Below, one piece after another: positions 9,935-20,630 of a stretch of DNA of 64,000 bases. The notes beneath the pieces were generated by a model, which ran no database searches, had not been told where the DNA came from, and was given only the letters and a program-made list of their open reading frames with translations. Position 1 is the first letter of the stretch. Every line of letters begins with the position of its first letter. Made by a program: the position numbers and the translations under genes. The stretch is from Diphasiastrum complanatum (taxonomy: Eukaryota > Streptophyta > Lycopodiopsida > Lycopodiales > Lycopodiaceae): positions 62,562,171 through 62,626,170 of the forward strand of contig CM055101.1 in assembly GCA_029204225.1 (NCBI GenBank), given 5' to 3'.

Positions 9935-12900
9935 ATGGCTACAAATGGAGGCTACATGTTGGAAAGCAATGATAGGCTTACCTCCCTCAACTATTCTACT
10001 TGGAAAGTAAGGATGGAGTCTTTGCTTGAGATGAATGAGTTGATGGATATTGTTGTAGGTGTGGAGGAGAGACCTTTGGCACCTCAAGAACAATTGAGGT
10101 ATGACAAGAGGGCAAAGAAAGCCCTTCACATGATCAAGATGAATGTGACAAATGAGCTTATCAAAGAGGTTGGTAAGTGCACATCATCTAGTGAAGCTTG
10201 GGAAGCCTTGAAGAAGGTTTATGAATCCAAGTCTACTTCTAGAGTGTTGACTTTAAGAAGGCAAATCTTTTCTTGTATGCAAAAGAAGAGTGAGAATGGA
10301 CATGCTTTTGTTTTGAGAGTTAAAGCATTGAATGATGAGTTAGCATGCATTAATGATGGCATAAATAATGAGGAGCTTGTTCAAGTGATTCTCAATGGCT
10401 TGTTGGATGATCATGCTAATCTTGTTCAAAGTTATGCTATCCAAAAATGTTTACCAAGTGTTGGAGACTTGCAAGAGGTCTTGTTGGCTGAAGAATTCAG
10501 GTTGCAAGCAAGAGTGGGAGCATCTTCTACATCTCAAGGAGGAGAAGAGGAGGCAATGTTCTCTAAAGGCAAGTTCAAGGGCAAAGGTAAAAGCAATTGG
10601 TCTAAAGGGCAAGACCAAGGTGAGCACTCTACTTTTGGCAAAAAGAAGGATAGATCTAAGCTAAAATGTTTCTATTGTGGAGTCAAAGGGCATTTTGCTA
10701 GTGATTGTTTTAAGAAAAAGAGGGATCAAGGGGAAAAGCAAACCAATCTAACTATTGATGAGGGTGGGGATGAGCTTCTTTCAAATGATGCTTTTGTTAT
10801 GTCATCTTGCTTGTTGGCTAATCATGGAGACATTGATCCTTGGTGGATTGATAGTGGAGCCACTTCTCATATGACATATCATAAAGAGTATTTTTCATCT
10901 TTAATGGCATTTGATGGTGATAGGAAGGTAATCTATACCGCAAATGATGGTGAGTGTGCAATCAAGGGGATTGGCACAATTCCTATTTCACTTTCTACAA
11001 ATAGGAATATAGAATTGAAAGATGTTTTGCTCATTCCATCCATTACCAAGAACTTACTTAGTGTAAGCCAAATGCTTGACAAAGGATTCAAAGTTGAGTT
11101 TAATGGTGATGCTTGCTTGATCAAAAAGGGGTGTAGTATCATTGCAAAAGGGAAAAGGCAAGGGAAATTGTTCAAGCTTGATGCATGTGTTGTTGCTAAC
11201 CAAGTTGGATGCATGGCAAATGAACAAATGTCAATTCAAGAGGTATGGCATAAAAGGATGGGACATCTCAACTACAAGGCCTTGGAGGTAATAGCCAAAA
11301 AGGAGGTAGTAAGGGGACTTCCCAAGTCTCTTACTTGCTTGAATCATGTTTGTGAAGAATGTGCTTTGTCTAAATCACATAGATTGCCATATACTAGATC
11401 TATATCTAGATCTAAGATGCCTTTTTCTCTCTTGCATTCGGATATTCATGGTGTTACTACAATTAGCAATGGAGGTGCTAAGATGTATGTAACTTTCATT
11501 GATGATTTTAGTAGATTTTGTTGGGTTTATCTACTAAAGAGCAAGGATGAGGTGTTTGATGTGTTTGTCAAGTTCAAAGTTGCTATTGAGACTCAATTTA
11601 CAACCAAAATCAAATGCTTGAGGAGCGACAATGGTGGTGAATACATTTCTAACAAATTCAAAGCCTTTTGCGATGAGCATGGGATCAAGAGGGAGTACAC
11701 ATGTCCAAGAACACCACAACAAAATGGAGTGGCCGAGAGGAAGAATAGAACCTTGTGTGAGAGTGCAAAGGCAATGAGATTGAATGCTAATCTTCCTAAA
11801 CCTTTTTGGAGTGATGCTTTGTTGTGTGCAAATTTCCTATGCAATAGATGGCCAAGTGTTGTATTGGAAGGAAAAACCCCTTTTGAAGCTTTGTTTGGTA
11901 CGAAGCCTAATGTCAAGTTTCTAAGAACTTTTGGATGCATTTGTTACTTCAACATTACTCTTGATGATAGAACTAAGGAGGATCCATCTTCAAGAAAGGG
12001 CATTTTTGTTGGTTATAGTGAAGTAAGCAAAGCATATAGGATTTATGTTCCTTCAATCAAGAAAGTGTTCACAAGTAGGGATGTCATTTTTTATGAAAGT
12101 AACATTCCAAAAGTTGTTTCAAGTGATGATGGTGTTGTTGCAACTAATGTGCTTGATGACAATGGAGTTGATGACACATTGGATGTGGATGTTGAAGAAG
12201 CCTCTTCAAGTCAAATTCCAAGGAGAACTCCAAGGCATAAAGTGAAACCCTCAAGGCTCACTTATGATGGCAAAGGTAAGCAAGTGGTGGATGGATCCAA
12301 CTATGCTTTCCTAACTTCTTTTGATGTACCTTCATGTGTAGATGAAGCAAGGCAAAAAGAGGAATGGATCCAAGCAATGGATCTTGAGTTTGAAGCACTT
12401 ATGAAGAACAACACATGGAGATTGGTGGAGCTTCCAAAGGGCAAAAGTGCAATTGGATGCAAATGGATCTTCAAGGTAAAGACAAATCAAGATGGATCTA
12501 TCAACAAGTTGAAGGCAAGGTTGGTGGCTAAAGGTTATGCTCAAGAGCATGGCATTGACTATGAGGAAACCTTTGCACCCGTGGCAAAGATGGTGAGCAT
12601 AAGAGTAATCATTTCCCTTGCAACTCTTTATGGATGGGATCTTTGGCAATTAGACATTTCTAATGCTTTCTTGAATGGTGATCTTGAAGAGGAAGTCTAC
12701 ATGGAGCAACCCGAGAGCTATGTTTCTCATAGCAAGCCTAATCATGTGTGTTTTCTACAAAAAAGTTTGTATGGTCTTAAGCAAGCACCAAGGAGTTGGT
12801 ATGCTAGGCTTAACTCTTTTCTACTTTCTCAAAACTTCACTATGAGTGAGTATGATCATTCACTTTACTTTAGAATTAGTGCTAATGATGTTACAATCCT

Positions 12901-13885
12901 TCTAATTTATGTGGATGACATTATTTTAAGTGGAGGGAACAAGGAAGATATAGAAGATATCAAGAAAGCACTAAAAAAGGAATTTGAAGTGCATGATCTT
13001 GGTCTTTTGAGCTATATCTTAGGAATAGAAGTAATTAGAACTTCTCAAATCACTTTTATTTCACAAGAGAAGTATGCTATTTCTATTCTCAATAGATTTC
13101 ATATGGTAGATGCAAATCCTATTGATACACCTATGGAATCACATGTAAAGCTAACTATAAGAGGTAATGAAAGATCCTTCGAGGACATTACTCTCTATAG
13201 GAAGCTAATAGGTTCTCTTATATATCTAACCATCACAAGACCTGATTTATCTTATTGTGTTGGTAGATTAAGCCAATTCATGCAAGATCCTAGCATAGAA
13301 CATTGGAAACTAGGAAAGAGGATCTTGAGATACATCTCGGGAACAAAAGATTTTGGCATTGTTTATAGAGGCTCATCACCTAACTTATTTGGTTTTTCAG
13401 ATTCAGATTTTGCAGGAGACCTTATGGATAGAAAATCCATAAATGCACATGCTATTTTCATAGGTGATGGAGCTATCTCATGGATGTCGAAGAAACAAGC
13501 AACTATATCACTTTCTTCTAGTGAGGCCGAGTACAAAGCTTTGACATCATGCACAAAGGAGATGGTGTGGATCAAGAGGATGATTATGGAGCATCATTTG
13601 CTGGATTTTTCAGAGAGTCCAATCATCTTTTGTGACAACCTTTCAGCCCAAAGTCTAGCAAGCAATCCGGTTTTCCATGCAAGGAGCAAACATATCGAGG
13701 TGGCTTACCATTTTGTGAGAGAACAAGTGTTGGCAAAAGAGATCAAGCTTGAACATGTCCCATCAAAGGAATGTGTGGCTGATATCTTTACCAAAGCATT
13801 GGGAAAGGACTTATTTTTCAAGCATAGAACAAGTCTTGGTGTACTTTCTAAATCTATGCTAAAACTAGTTGAAGAGGGAGTGTGA
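9935..13885 (+). CDS. Copia C Gag-Pol polyprotein (intact, 1316 aa)
   Basis: One uninterrupted frame encodes the whole retrotransposon polyprotein, which forms particles, reverse-transcribes the RNA and integrates the copy. By residue: Gag from 1 with LTSLNYSTWKVRMESLL; a CCHC knuckle C245-C248-H253-C258 (CFYCGVKGHFASDC); protease DSGATSHM with D306; GAG-pre-integrase VWHKRMGHLNY near 437; integrase D503, D565 and E601 with the expected 35-residue D-E spacing; reverse transcriptase YVDDIILSG with catalytic D994 and D995; RNase H with D1156 (SDSDFAG) and E1197 (SSSEAEY). The stop lies just inside the 3' LTR (LTR starts 13881). The length and all catalytic residues fit an active Ty1/copia element. 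No frameshift is seen. Confidence 0.96.
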   Translation: MATNGGYMLESNDRLTSLNYSTWKVRMESLLEMNELMDIVVGVEERPLAPQEQLRYDKRAKKALHMIKMNVTNELIKEVGKCTSSSEAWEALKKVYESKSTSRVLTLRRQIFSCMQKKSENGHAFVLRVKALNDELACINDGINNEELVQVILNGLLDDHANLVQSYAIQKCLPSVGDLQEVLLAEEFRLQARVGASSTSQGGEEEAMFSKGKFKGKGKSNWSKGQDQGEHSTFGKKKDRSKLKCFYCGVKGHFASDCFKKKRDQGEKQTNLTIDEGGDELLSNDAFVMSSCLLANHGDIDPWWIDSGATSHMTYHKEYFSSLMAFDGDRKVIYTANDGECAIKGIGTIPISLSTNRNIELKDVLLIPSITKNLLSVSQMLDKGFKVEFNGDACLIKKGCSIIAKGKRQGKLFKLDACVVANQVGCMANEQMSIQEVWHKRMGHLNYKALEVIAKKEVVRGLPKSLTCLNHVCEECALSKSHRLPYTRSISRSKMPFSLLHSDIHGVTTISNGGAKMYVTFIDDFSRFCWVYLLKSKDEVFDVFVKFKVAIETQFTTKIKCLRSDNGGEYISNKFKAFCDEHGIKREYTCPRTPQQNGVAERKNRTLCESAKAMRLNANLPKPFWSDALLCANFLCNRWPSVVLEGKTPFEALFGTKPNVKFLRTFGCICYFNITLDDRTKEDPSSRKGIFVGYSEVSKAYRIYVPSIKKVFTSRDVIFYESNIPKVVSSDDGVVATNVLDDNGVDDTLDVDVEEASSSQIPRRTPRHKVKPSRLTYDGKGKQVVDGSNYAFLTSFDVPSCVDEARQKEEWIQAMDLEFEALMKNNTWRLVELPKGKSAIGCKWIFKVKTNQDGSINKLKARLVAKGYAQEHGIDYEETFAPVAKMVSIRVIISLATLYGWDLWQLDISNAFLNGDLEEEVYMEQPESYVSHSKPNHVCFLQKSLYGLKQAPRSWYARLNSFLLSQNFTMSEYDHSLYFRISANDVTILLIYVDDIILSGGNKEDIEDIKKALKKEFEVHDLGLLSYILGIEVIRTSQITFISQEKYAISILNRFHMVDANPIDTPMESHVKLTIRGNERSFEDITLYRKLIGSLIYLTITRPDLSYCVGRLSQFMQDPSIEHWKLGKRILRYISGTKDFGIVYRGSSPNLFGFSDSDFAGDLMDRKSINAHAIFIGDGAISWMSKKQATISLSSSEAEYKALTSCTKEMVWIKRMIMEHHLLDFSESPIIFCDNLSAQSLASNPVFHARSKHIEVAYHFVREQVLAKEIKLEHVPSKECVADIFTKALGKDLFFKHRTSLGVLSKSMLKLVEEGV

Positions 13886-14533
13886 AAAATTGTCAACTAG
13901 TAGTATTTTCCTAACTTGAGATTTTGTAGGCCTATGGCCAAATAAAAGTTAGAGATAGGTTCATACATGTATGTAGAGGCCCAAAGTATGTGTACACTAC
14001 TTTTGAGGTCACATTAATTAGAGGAGGTCGAGTGTGGAGCTCTTCTATTGGCTCATAATTTGGTGCATTCCTATTTGACCAAATTTCTAGGTATATGGGT
14101 GAATCCTATTGGACCCCAATTTTAGCCTATCATAAGACAAGTGGCCAAGAGGCACTATGGCTGCTATAAATAGCCATCTCCACGAGTATGTACACATCTC
14201 ATTTTCATTCTATTGAATGAATGTTATGCTCTTTGAAGGTCCATCTTCTTCTCTCTCACTTTTTTGTTCATATCTTGCATTCTAGCCACTAGAATTGTGA
14301 TTTCTTTGTTGCTATGGCTTCACACGTGTGAAATGCAGGTTGTAGGCTCTGAAGTACGGACAGGGACAGCAAGTTTCTGTTTGTGGAAGCTTATGATCAG
14401 ATTTTGATGTTTAGTTGATGTTTAGTATGCTTAACATCACAATTTCTATCATTTTTTCAATCTAGATGTGCATAACTTCCATGGCCAAGATCTTTATGAA
14501 ACTTTAGCATCTTTTGGATCTGAGTTTTTCACA
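13881..14533 (+). repeat. Copia C 3' LTR
   Basis: 653 bp, TG...CA. It differs from the 5' LTR at one position by eye. TATTG follows at 14534. Confidence 0.95.
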
Positions 14534-14538
14534 TATTG

Positions 14539-17500
14539 TTCCCATAGTCTTGAACAGCTTGTCATTCAACTATCAAGACTATGTGATGTCCCTTTCTGCT
14601 AGGGAGAAACTCCCAACCTTTGGGGAGTTATGTGGTCTTCTTTTACAGGAGGAGATGAGAAGGAAGAATCTTTCTGAAAGGGAAGATAATCCAGAGCTTG
14701 CATTTGCTTCTAAGAAGAAGCAAAACTTTCAGAAGAAAGGCAAAGGCAAAAAGAAGAACTCAAAGCAAAGCTTGGAGCAGCAGGTGTCCAAGTTACAGGT
14801 TGGAGAGGAGTCAAGCACCAATTCCTCATCTACACCCAAGAGGAAGGGCAACTGCAACTATTGTGGTAAGTATGGGCATTTTGCTTTTGAATGCAGGAAG
14901 AAGCAAAGTGATCAGAAGAAGGGAAAGAACCAGCAGAGTCACTTTGTTGACAAAGTTGCAGAGGAGGAGCAATCTGGTGTGCTTGAGCTATTCACCGCAG
15001 CCCTATCATCTGAATCCACATTTGGTGGATGGTACATTGATTCTGGAGCCTCAAAGCACATGACACCTCATAGAGATTGGTTCAGCACCTATGAGGAGAC
15101 AGAAGATAGCCAGCATGTTTGCCTTGGAGATAATTCTACACGTATGGTGAGGGGCAAAGGTACAGTTGCAATACAGCTATCATCAGGTGAGGTGAAGGAA
15201 ATTAAAAGTGTGTTGCATGTACCAGGGTTGGCTAAGAACTTGTTATCTGTTGGTGCCATTACCAAACAGAACATGGTGGTAGAGTTTAATGATTCTAAAT
15301 GTTTGGTAAAAGACAAAGAGAAGAACTTCAAAGTGGTAGCCAAGGGAATGCAAGAAGGAGGTCTTTACAAGCTTTTCACAACCATTCCTAGCCAAGAGGC
15401 CTTGTCTGCAAGAGATTCTAATCGGGACAAGCTTTGGCATGAGAGATATGGTCATTTGAGTTACAAAAGTTTGCAAGTTTTGAACAGGCACAAAATGGTA
15501 GTAGATCTTCCTAGCATTAAGTCTTCTTCAGATACATGTGAGGCTTGTGCATTAGGGAAGCAACAGAGGAAAAAGTTTCCAAAGGAGAAAGCTACCAGGG
15601 CCAAGGGCATTCTTGAACTTGTGCATTCAGATTTATGTGGTCCCATGCAAGTCAAATCAGCAGGGGGGGCATACTATCTCATGACCTTCGTAGATGATTT
15701 CTCTCGGAAGGTATGGGTCTATTTTCTGAAACTGAAATCTGAAGCGTTCAAATACTTCAAACAGTGGAAAGCTATGGTGGAAAACCACACAGGAAAGAGG
15801 TTAAAGACTCTCAGGTCAGATAAGGGTGGTGAGTATATTTCTGATGAGTTCAAAGATCTTTGCAAAGCATGTGGGATAAAGAGACAGTTTACTGCTCCAC
15901 ATACACCGCAGCAAAACGGCGTGGCTGAGCGGAAAAACAGGTCTATAGTTGAGTGTGCGAGGAGCATGCTCAAGGCAAAGGGGTTGCCAAATTCTTTTTG
16001 GGCAGAAGCGGTAGCAACTGCTGTTTTTCTATTGAATAGAAGTCCAACCAAAGCAGTTGAAGGAATCACGCCAGAAGAGGCATATAGTGGCAAGAAGCCC
16101 AAAGTGGGCAGCCTTCGAGTATTTGGGTGTACAGCATATGCACATATACCAAAGGACTTGCGGAAGAAACTTGATGCAAAATCCGTAAAGTGTGTCTTTC
16201 TTGGGTATAGTGAAGGTGAGAAAGCTTATGTGCTATATGATCTCGAAAACAGGAGGAAGATCCTAAGTCGAGATGTCATCTTTGATGAAGAGCATGCACC
16301 CAAGATACAGGAGCAGGAGAAGGAAGGAATTACTGAGTTCATACCCTTGATTGATTCCACGGATGAGGATCCTAGTCAAGAGTCCTGTAAGCCTCAAGTG
16401 CAGGAGCAACAACAGGAAATCGAACCTACTAGTTCGAGACCTCTTTTTGGCCAAGTACCAGAAGCAGAAGTTGGGGACAAACGGAAGACTAAAACAGTAC
16501 CATGGGATACGTGGTCACCATCCACATCACCTACTGCTAGGAAGAAGCTACCTAGGTGGTATTGGGAAACAATCAAAGAAGGTCAAATGATTGAAGAAGA
16601 AGGAGAGAGCAGTGAACAGGGTGTCAGAAGATCTCTTAGGTCTCATGAGAGACAAGAGACTAACTTTGCTCTTATGTCCACTATTCTGAATGCAGATGAG
16701 CCACAATTCTTTCACGAAGCCGTGAGAAAAAAGGTATGGCAACATGCCATGCAGGAGGAGTACGACTCCATTGTCAAGAATGACACATGGGAGCTCACTA
16801 CATTGCCAGAAGGGAAGCAACCAATAGGTTGCAAGTGGGTCTATAAGACCAAGTTTCATGCCAATGGAACAGTGGACAAGTACAAGGCAAGGTTGGTGGC
16901 GAAAGGCTATGCTCAGCAAGAGGGGCTAGACTATGATGAGACATTCGCACCTGTTGCTAAAATGACATCTATCAGGACCGTTTTGGCTATAGCCTCATAT
17001 TTTGATTGGGATGTCCATCAAATGGATGTCAAGAGTGCCTTTCTTAATGGGCACCTACAGGAGGAGGTTTACATGGAACAACCGCAGGGATTTGAAATAA
17101 CAGGCAAGGAGAATCTGGTTTGCAGGCTTAGGAAAGCCTTGTATGGGCTCAAACAGGCGCCAAGGGCTTGGTATAGCCGAATCGATGAGTACTTTGCAAG
17201 GCAAGGGTTTGAGAAGAGTAAGTCTGATTGCAATCTTTATGTCTTCAGGGAAGGAGAAGACTTTGTGGTTGTTGTGCTCTATGTGGATGATCTACTCATC
17301 ACGGGAAGCAATAAGAAGCTTATTGCTTGTGTTAAGAAGAATCTTTCTAATGAGTTTGAAATGAAAGATTTGGGTTTGCTACACTATTGCCTAGGAGTTG
17401 AAGTTTGGAAAGGAAAGCGTTGTCTTTTTATCTCACAGGCGAAGTATGCAAAGAAATTATTGAAGAAGTTTAACATGCAAGAAAGCAAACCAATCAGCAC

Positions 17501-18205
17501 ACCCATGGATGCAAGCAACAAGCCATCAAAAGATGATGGTCCAGCATTTGCAGATGAGACGCTCTATCGTCAGTTAGTGGGCAGCCTGATTTACCTTACT
17601 ACCACCAGGCCAGATATTGCTTATGCGGTTGGAATCGCAAGTCAATACATGTGTAAGCCTACCGAAGCACATTGGAAGGCAGCCAAGCGGATCCTACGAT
17701 ATGTGAGAGGGACAGTGACTTATGGGATTGGATACACGGATGACGGGAACCTTCAGCTGGAAGGCTATTCAGATTCTGATTGGGCAGGTGATAGAGACGA
17801 TCGGAGATCGACGACAGGCTATTGCTTCAGCCTAGGTTCAGGGGCTATATCGTGGTGCAGTAAGAAGCAGCCTACTATTGCTCTATCGTCTACCGAAGCT
17901 GACGCCGTCTACTTGAGGACATGCAGATTGCTCAAGTAAGACCTACATTGTTACATTGTGATAACCAAAGCTGCATTCAGCTTGCAAGGAATCCAGTCTA
18001 TCATGCACGGACAAAACATATAGAGGTGGACCAGCATTTTATACGAGAGAAAGTGCACAGTGGGGAGATCAAGCTAGTTTATTGCGACACCAACGACCAG
18101 ACAACTGATATTTTTACTAAACCACTTAGTAAAGATAAGTTTGAAAAATTCAGAACTTTGTTGGGTGTCAGTTTGAATAAAATTGCCATTAAGGGGGGGT
18201 GTTGA
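14539..18205 (+). pseudogene. Copia B Gag-Pol, remainder (deletion in RNase H)
   Basis: This continues the gag frame from 8672. The start is defined by the target duplication, not by an ATG; an ATG at 14514 lies in the copia C LTR. Domains in order: CCHC knuckle CNYCGKYGHFAFEC (from 14853), protease DSGASKHM (about 15038), LWHERYGHLSY, integrase HSDLCGP/RSDKGGEY/NGVAERKNRS, reverse transcriptase YVDDLLITG (about 17280) and RNase H SDSDWAGDRDDR and ALSSTEAD. Just after STEA, where EAEY is expected, some tens of bases are missing. The frame ends at 17939, while the RNase H tail (LLHCDNQSCIQLARN, HARTKHIEVDQHFI, DIFTKPLS) continues in another frame to 18205. Apart from copia C this is the only lesion seen, so B was probably active until recently or was deleted during its last cycle. 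Confidence 0.9.
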
Positions 18206-18598
18206 AGAGTAATGCCTATTTTACCCCTTTTGGCTAAGCATTAGTTAAGTTGTACATAACTCATGGGGCATGTTTTAATTAAATGCATGACCCCCCCTTA
18301 ATGTTAAGTTATGTAAATTAGTGCAAGTGGCCCACTTGGCCAAGTAGCTCACTCCCATGGTTGACACCTAGACTTTCCATGCATGTAAAGGAGGTGCTTG
18401 CCTCACAAGGGATTTGGAGGACCCACGCCCTCCTCTCTCTCACTAGCAATTCATTTCTTCTTGAGACTTTTGAGTTTGTGAGATGCTCATGCAATTCTCC
18501 TTGTGTGTGATATTTCCATAGCCAAGTTTTCTCAAGCTTTCATAGTTGATCTAGCATCTGAGTTAAGATACTCCATAGCTAGGTCTTGTAATTCTTCA
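18200..18598 (+). repeat. Copia B 3' LTR
   Basis: 399 bp, ending TTCTTCA and followed by the target duplication AACTT (18599-18603). Confidence 0.95.
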
Positions 18599-19376
18599 AA
18601 CTTGACATAAAGACAGCATTCCTCAATGGTGATCTCAATGAGGAAGTGTACCTTCAAGAACCTGCTGGTTTTTTGGTTGAAGGCCAAGAAGATAAAGTTT
18701 GTCTTCTCAAGAAGGCACTTTATGGACTGAAGCAAGCTCCGAGGATGTGGTATCAAAAAGTTACATGCCTACTTTTGTAATCGTGAGTTTACTAATAGTC
18801 CTAGCGAATCTACTCTTTATGTCAAGCATACTTCAGATTATATCATCATTATTTTGCTTTATGTTGATGATATTATTATTACGGAAAGTAATGAGCAGCA
18901 GATTGATGCCGTAATACTTGATCTTGGTATGGTTTTTGAAACCTCAAATTTAGGCCTATTGCACTTTTATCTTGGTCTTGAATTTGTACAAGGGGCTGGA
19001 ATTTTCATCTCTCAAGAACGCTACATTGGGCAGATTTTTGAAGCGGTTCAAGATGGAAGATTGCAAGCCGGTTGCTACACCTATGGAGACAGGTCTGAAA
19101 TTAAGTAGTCAAGGTGATGGCGAATCATTTGACACTACTTTATATTGTCAAGCTATTGGCTGTCTCATTTACCTATGTAATTCAAGACCGGACATTTCTT
19201 ATAGTGTCTCACTCATGAGTCAATTCATGCATGCCCCGATGACATCACATTGGAAAGCATTGAAGAGGATTTTTCGATATCTTCAAGGAACAAGACTACG
19301 GAGGATAATATTGTGGACCTCTTCACTAAGGCGTTGCCTAGAGTCAGATTTGAAGCTTTATGCAAAGCTTTAAATT
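18599..19376 (+). pseudogene. Copia A pol, 3' part (reverse transcriptase and RNase H end)
   Basis: It resumes the RT interrupted at 7359: [36 protein letters not shown], then LLYVDDIIITESN (catalytic YVDD) and NLGLLHFYLGLEF. There is a stop near 18780 and a frame shift near 19050 before DCKPVATPME and TSHWKALKRIFRYLQGT. A deletion then joins this directly to the RNase H tail DLFTKALPRVRFEAL, so most of RNase H is lost. It is dead, and clearly older than B and C. Confidence 0.85.
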
Positions 19377-19442
19377 AGATACCACGTGTTGGTTTTGTTA
19401 CATAGTGAAGATTTCAGTTTTTGCATTGTCATTTAAGGAGGG

Positions 19443-19880
19443 TGCTAGAAATAAATGACTATGCTAAAGTTAATCCATAGGTTACTTTGACCCAAAAGGT
19501 CGAGATTTGTGTAACCATGGGTATTTAGTGATTTAAGCCATCTTAAGTTCAGTTGGACCCAATTTTGGTCATGTACTGACTCGTGGGTCCTTGGGGGTCT
19601 AATTTTGTTTAGGGGCCCTATCTTGACTTTTGGGGGTGTCCTACATTTAGTAAGTCGTTAACCTTAGGGTTTGGTGGCATTTGGCCACATCCAGGTAGAG
19701 TACTTAGATGCTCATTGTGTATTCCATTTTTACAATTTGGCTAAGCATTGCTCTCCATTGCTCTTGTTGTTGTTTTCTCTCTCTCTCTCTTAGAGTTGGG
19801 CGCCCAGCCTCTTCTCTCTTGCTTTCTGTGGAGATTGATTGATAACTAGACCTTGGTGACTTGACTCTTGCTTTCCTACA
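19443..19880 (+). repeat. Copia A 3' LTR
   Basis: It begins TGCTAGAAAT directly after the polypurine run TTAAGGAGGG and ends TTCCTACA before LINE sequence resumes. It has TG...CA ends and is 438 bp long. No partner LTR is present because the 5' end of copia A is missing. Confidence 0.75.
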
Positions 19881-20590
19881 TCCGCCACTATGAGGATGAC
19901 AAGTATAACTGCCGGGAATCTGGCCAGCAAGTTAGGCCATTGTAAATGGCTAACTCAATGTGCCTCTCCAAACTGCAACAAATGCTAACCATAGGGTGTA
20001 AGAGGTCCCAATGTCCTCTGAAACTCTGGTAACTCTCACCTCGTCACTGTCAAGAGCATGAATGCGGAGCTGGTCGGGGATGTCATAAAACTCGGACTGT
20101 CATGAGGAGGTTTGAGCATTAAAATCCCCAGTGAGGAAAATATGCCCTCGCTCTGCAAATCTAATAATATCAGGTGAAAAATCAAGGTATGGTGAACATG
20201 TGCCCTCTGCAAAGGATGAAGACTCTGAAGGAAAGTAACAAGCCTCCACAAAGAGGTCCCTGTCCAAACCAATGTCCTATCCAACAATACGAATCCAGAT
20301 ATAGCGTGCATGCTCGTCATGTCTGATGAACTCGATGCTCGAGTGAAGAGACTCTTTGTATAGGCATGCAACCCCTCCAGATCCCCGACCACTAGCTGAT
20401 CTAGTCTCAGGCCTGAATACGGAATCCCATCTATATCCTAGAAAAATAGGTAATCCTCTCTCCTAACTCTCGTGAGTCTCCATAAAAAACAATAGATCTC
20501 TGCCAGTGATGAAATCAATCATATCGCCAACTATGGAAGATGAGTGTATACCATCGCAGTTCCATACTCCAATCCGGAGATGGTGTGAAT
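19881..20590 (-). pseudogene. LINE ORF2, N-terminal endonuclease part (decayed)
   Basis: On the minus strand from about 20560 leftward: IGVWNCDGIHSSSIVGDM, RGSGGVACLYKESLHSS, RYIWIRIVG and the endonuclease core FLTGDFNAQTSS near 20110. These fit an exonuclease-endonuclease-phosphatase fold (GDFN motif). There are at least four stops and one frame change near 19930. The sequence stops at the copia A LTR edge (19880) and continues at 5982, where VDIVVDYLMGS is the expected next endonuclease block. Confidence 0.75.
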
Positions 20591-20630
20591 GGGGCCCCGG
20601 GGCACTCCCGAACCCGGGGACCTCAAATAC

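Larger units (their letters stand above)
8673..14533 (+). mobile_element. Copia C, complete and probably recently active LTR retrotransposon
   Basis: A 5861-bp Ty1/copia element. Its two 653-bp LTRs (8673-9325 and 13881-14533) start TGTGAAAAA and end TTTTTCACA. They differ by eye at one position (A9290 versus G14498). The exact 5-bp target duplication TATTG is at 8668-8672 and 14534-14538. The primer-binding site TGGTATCAGAGCA is at 9326. The purine-rich GAAGAGGGAG precedes the 3' LTR. A single intact Gag-Pol frame lies between. It is the innermost and youngest element of the nest. Confidence 0.97.
7360..18598 (+). mobile_element. Copia B, LTR retrotransposon (split by copia C)
   Basis: A full-length Ty1/copia element with 399-bp LTRs (7360-7758 and 18200-18598), each beginning TGTTGAAG and ending TTCTTCA. 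They differ at one base by eye (G7664 versus T18504). The target duplication AACTT is at 7355-7359 and 18599-18603. Joining the flanks restores the copia A reverse transcriptase reading frame. The primer-binding site TGGTATCAGAGCA follows the 5' LTR at 7759, and the polypurine run AAGGGGGGG precedes the 3' LTR. Coding sequence is interrupted at 8672 by copia C and damaged in RNase H. Confidence 0.95.

Noticed and set aside
14514..14538. ATG 14514 as the start of copia B pol
   Set aside because: It lies in the copia C 3' LTR. The true frame enters from copia B gag through the TATTG target site.
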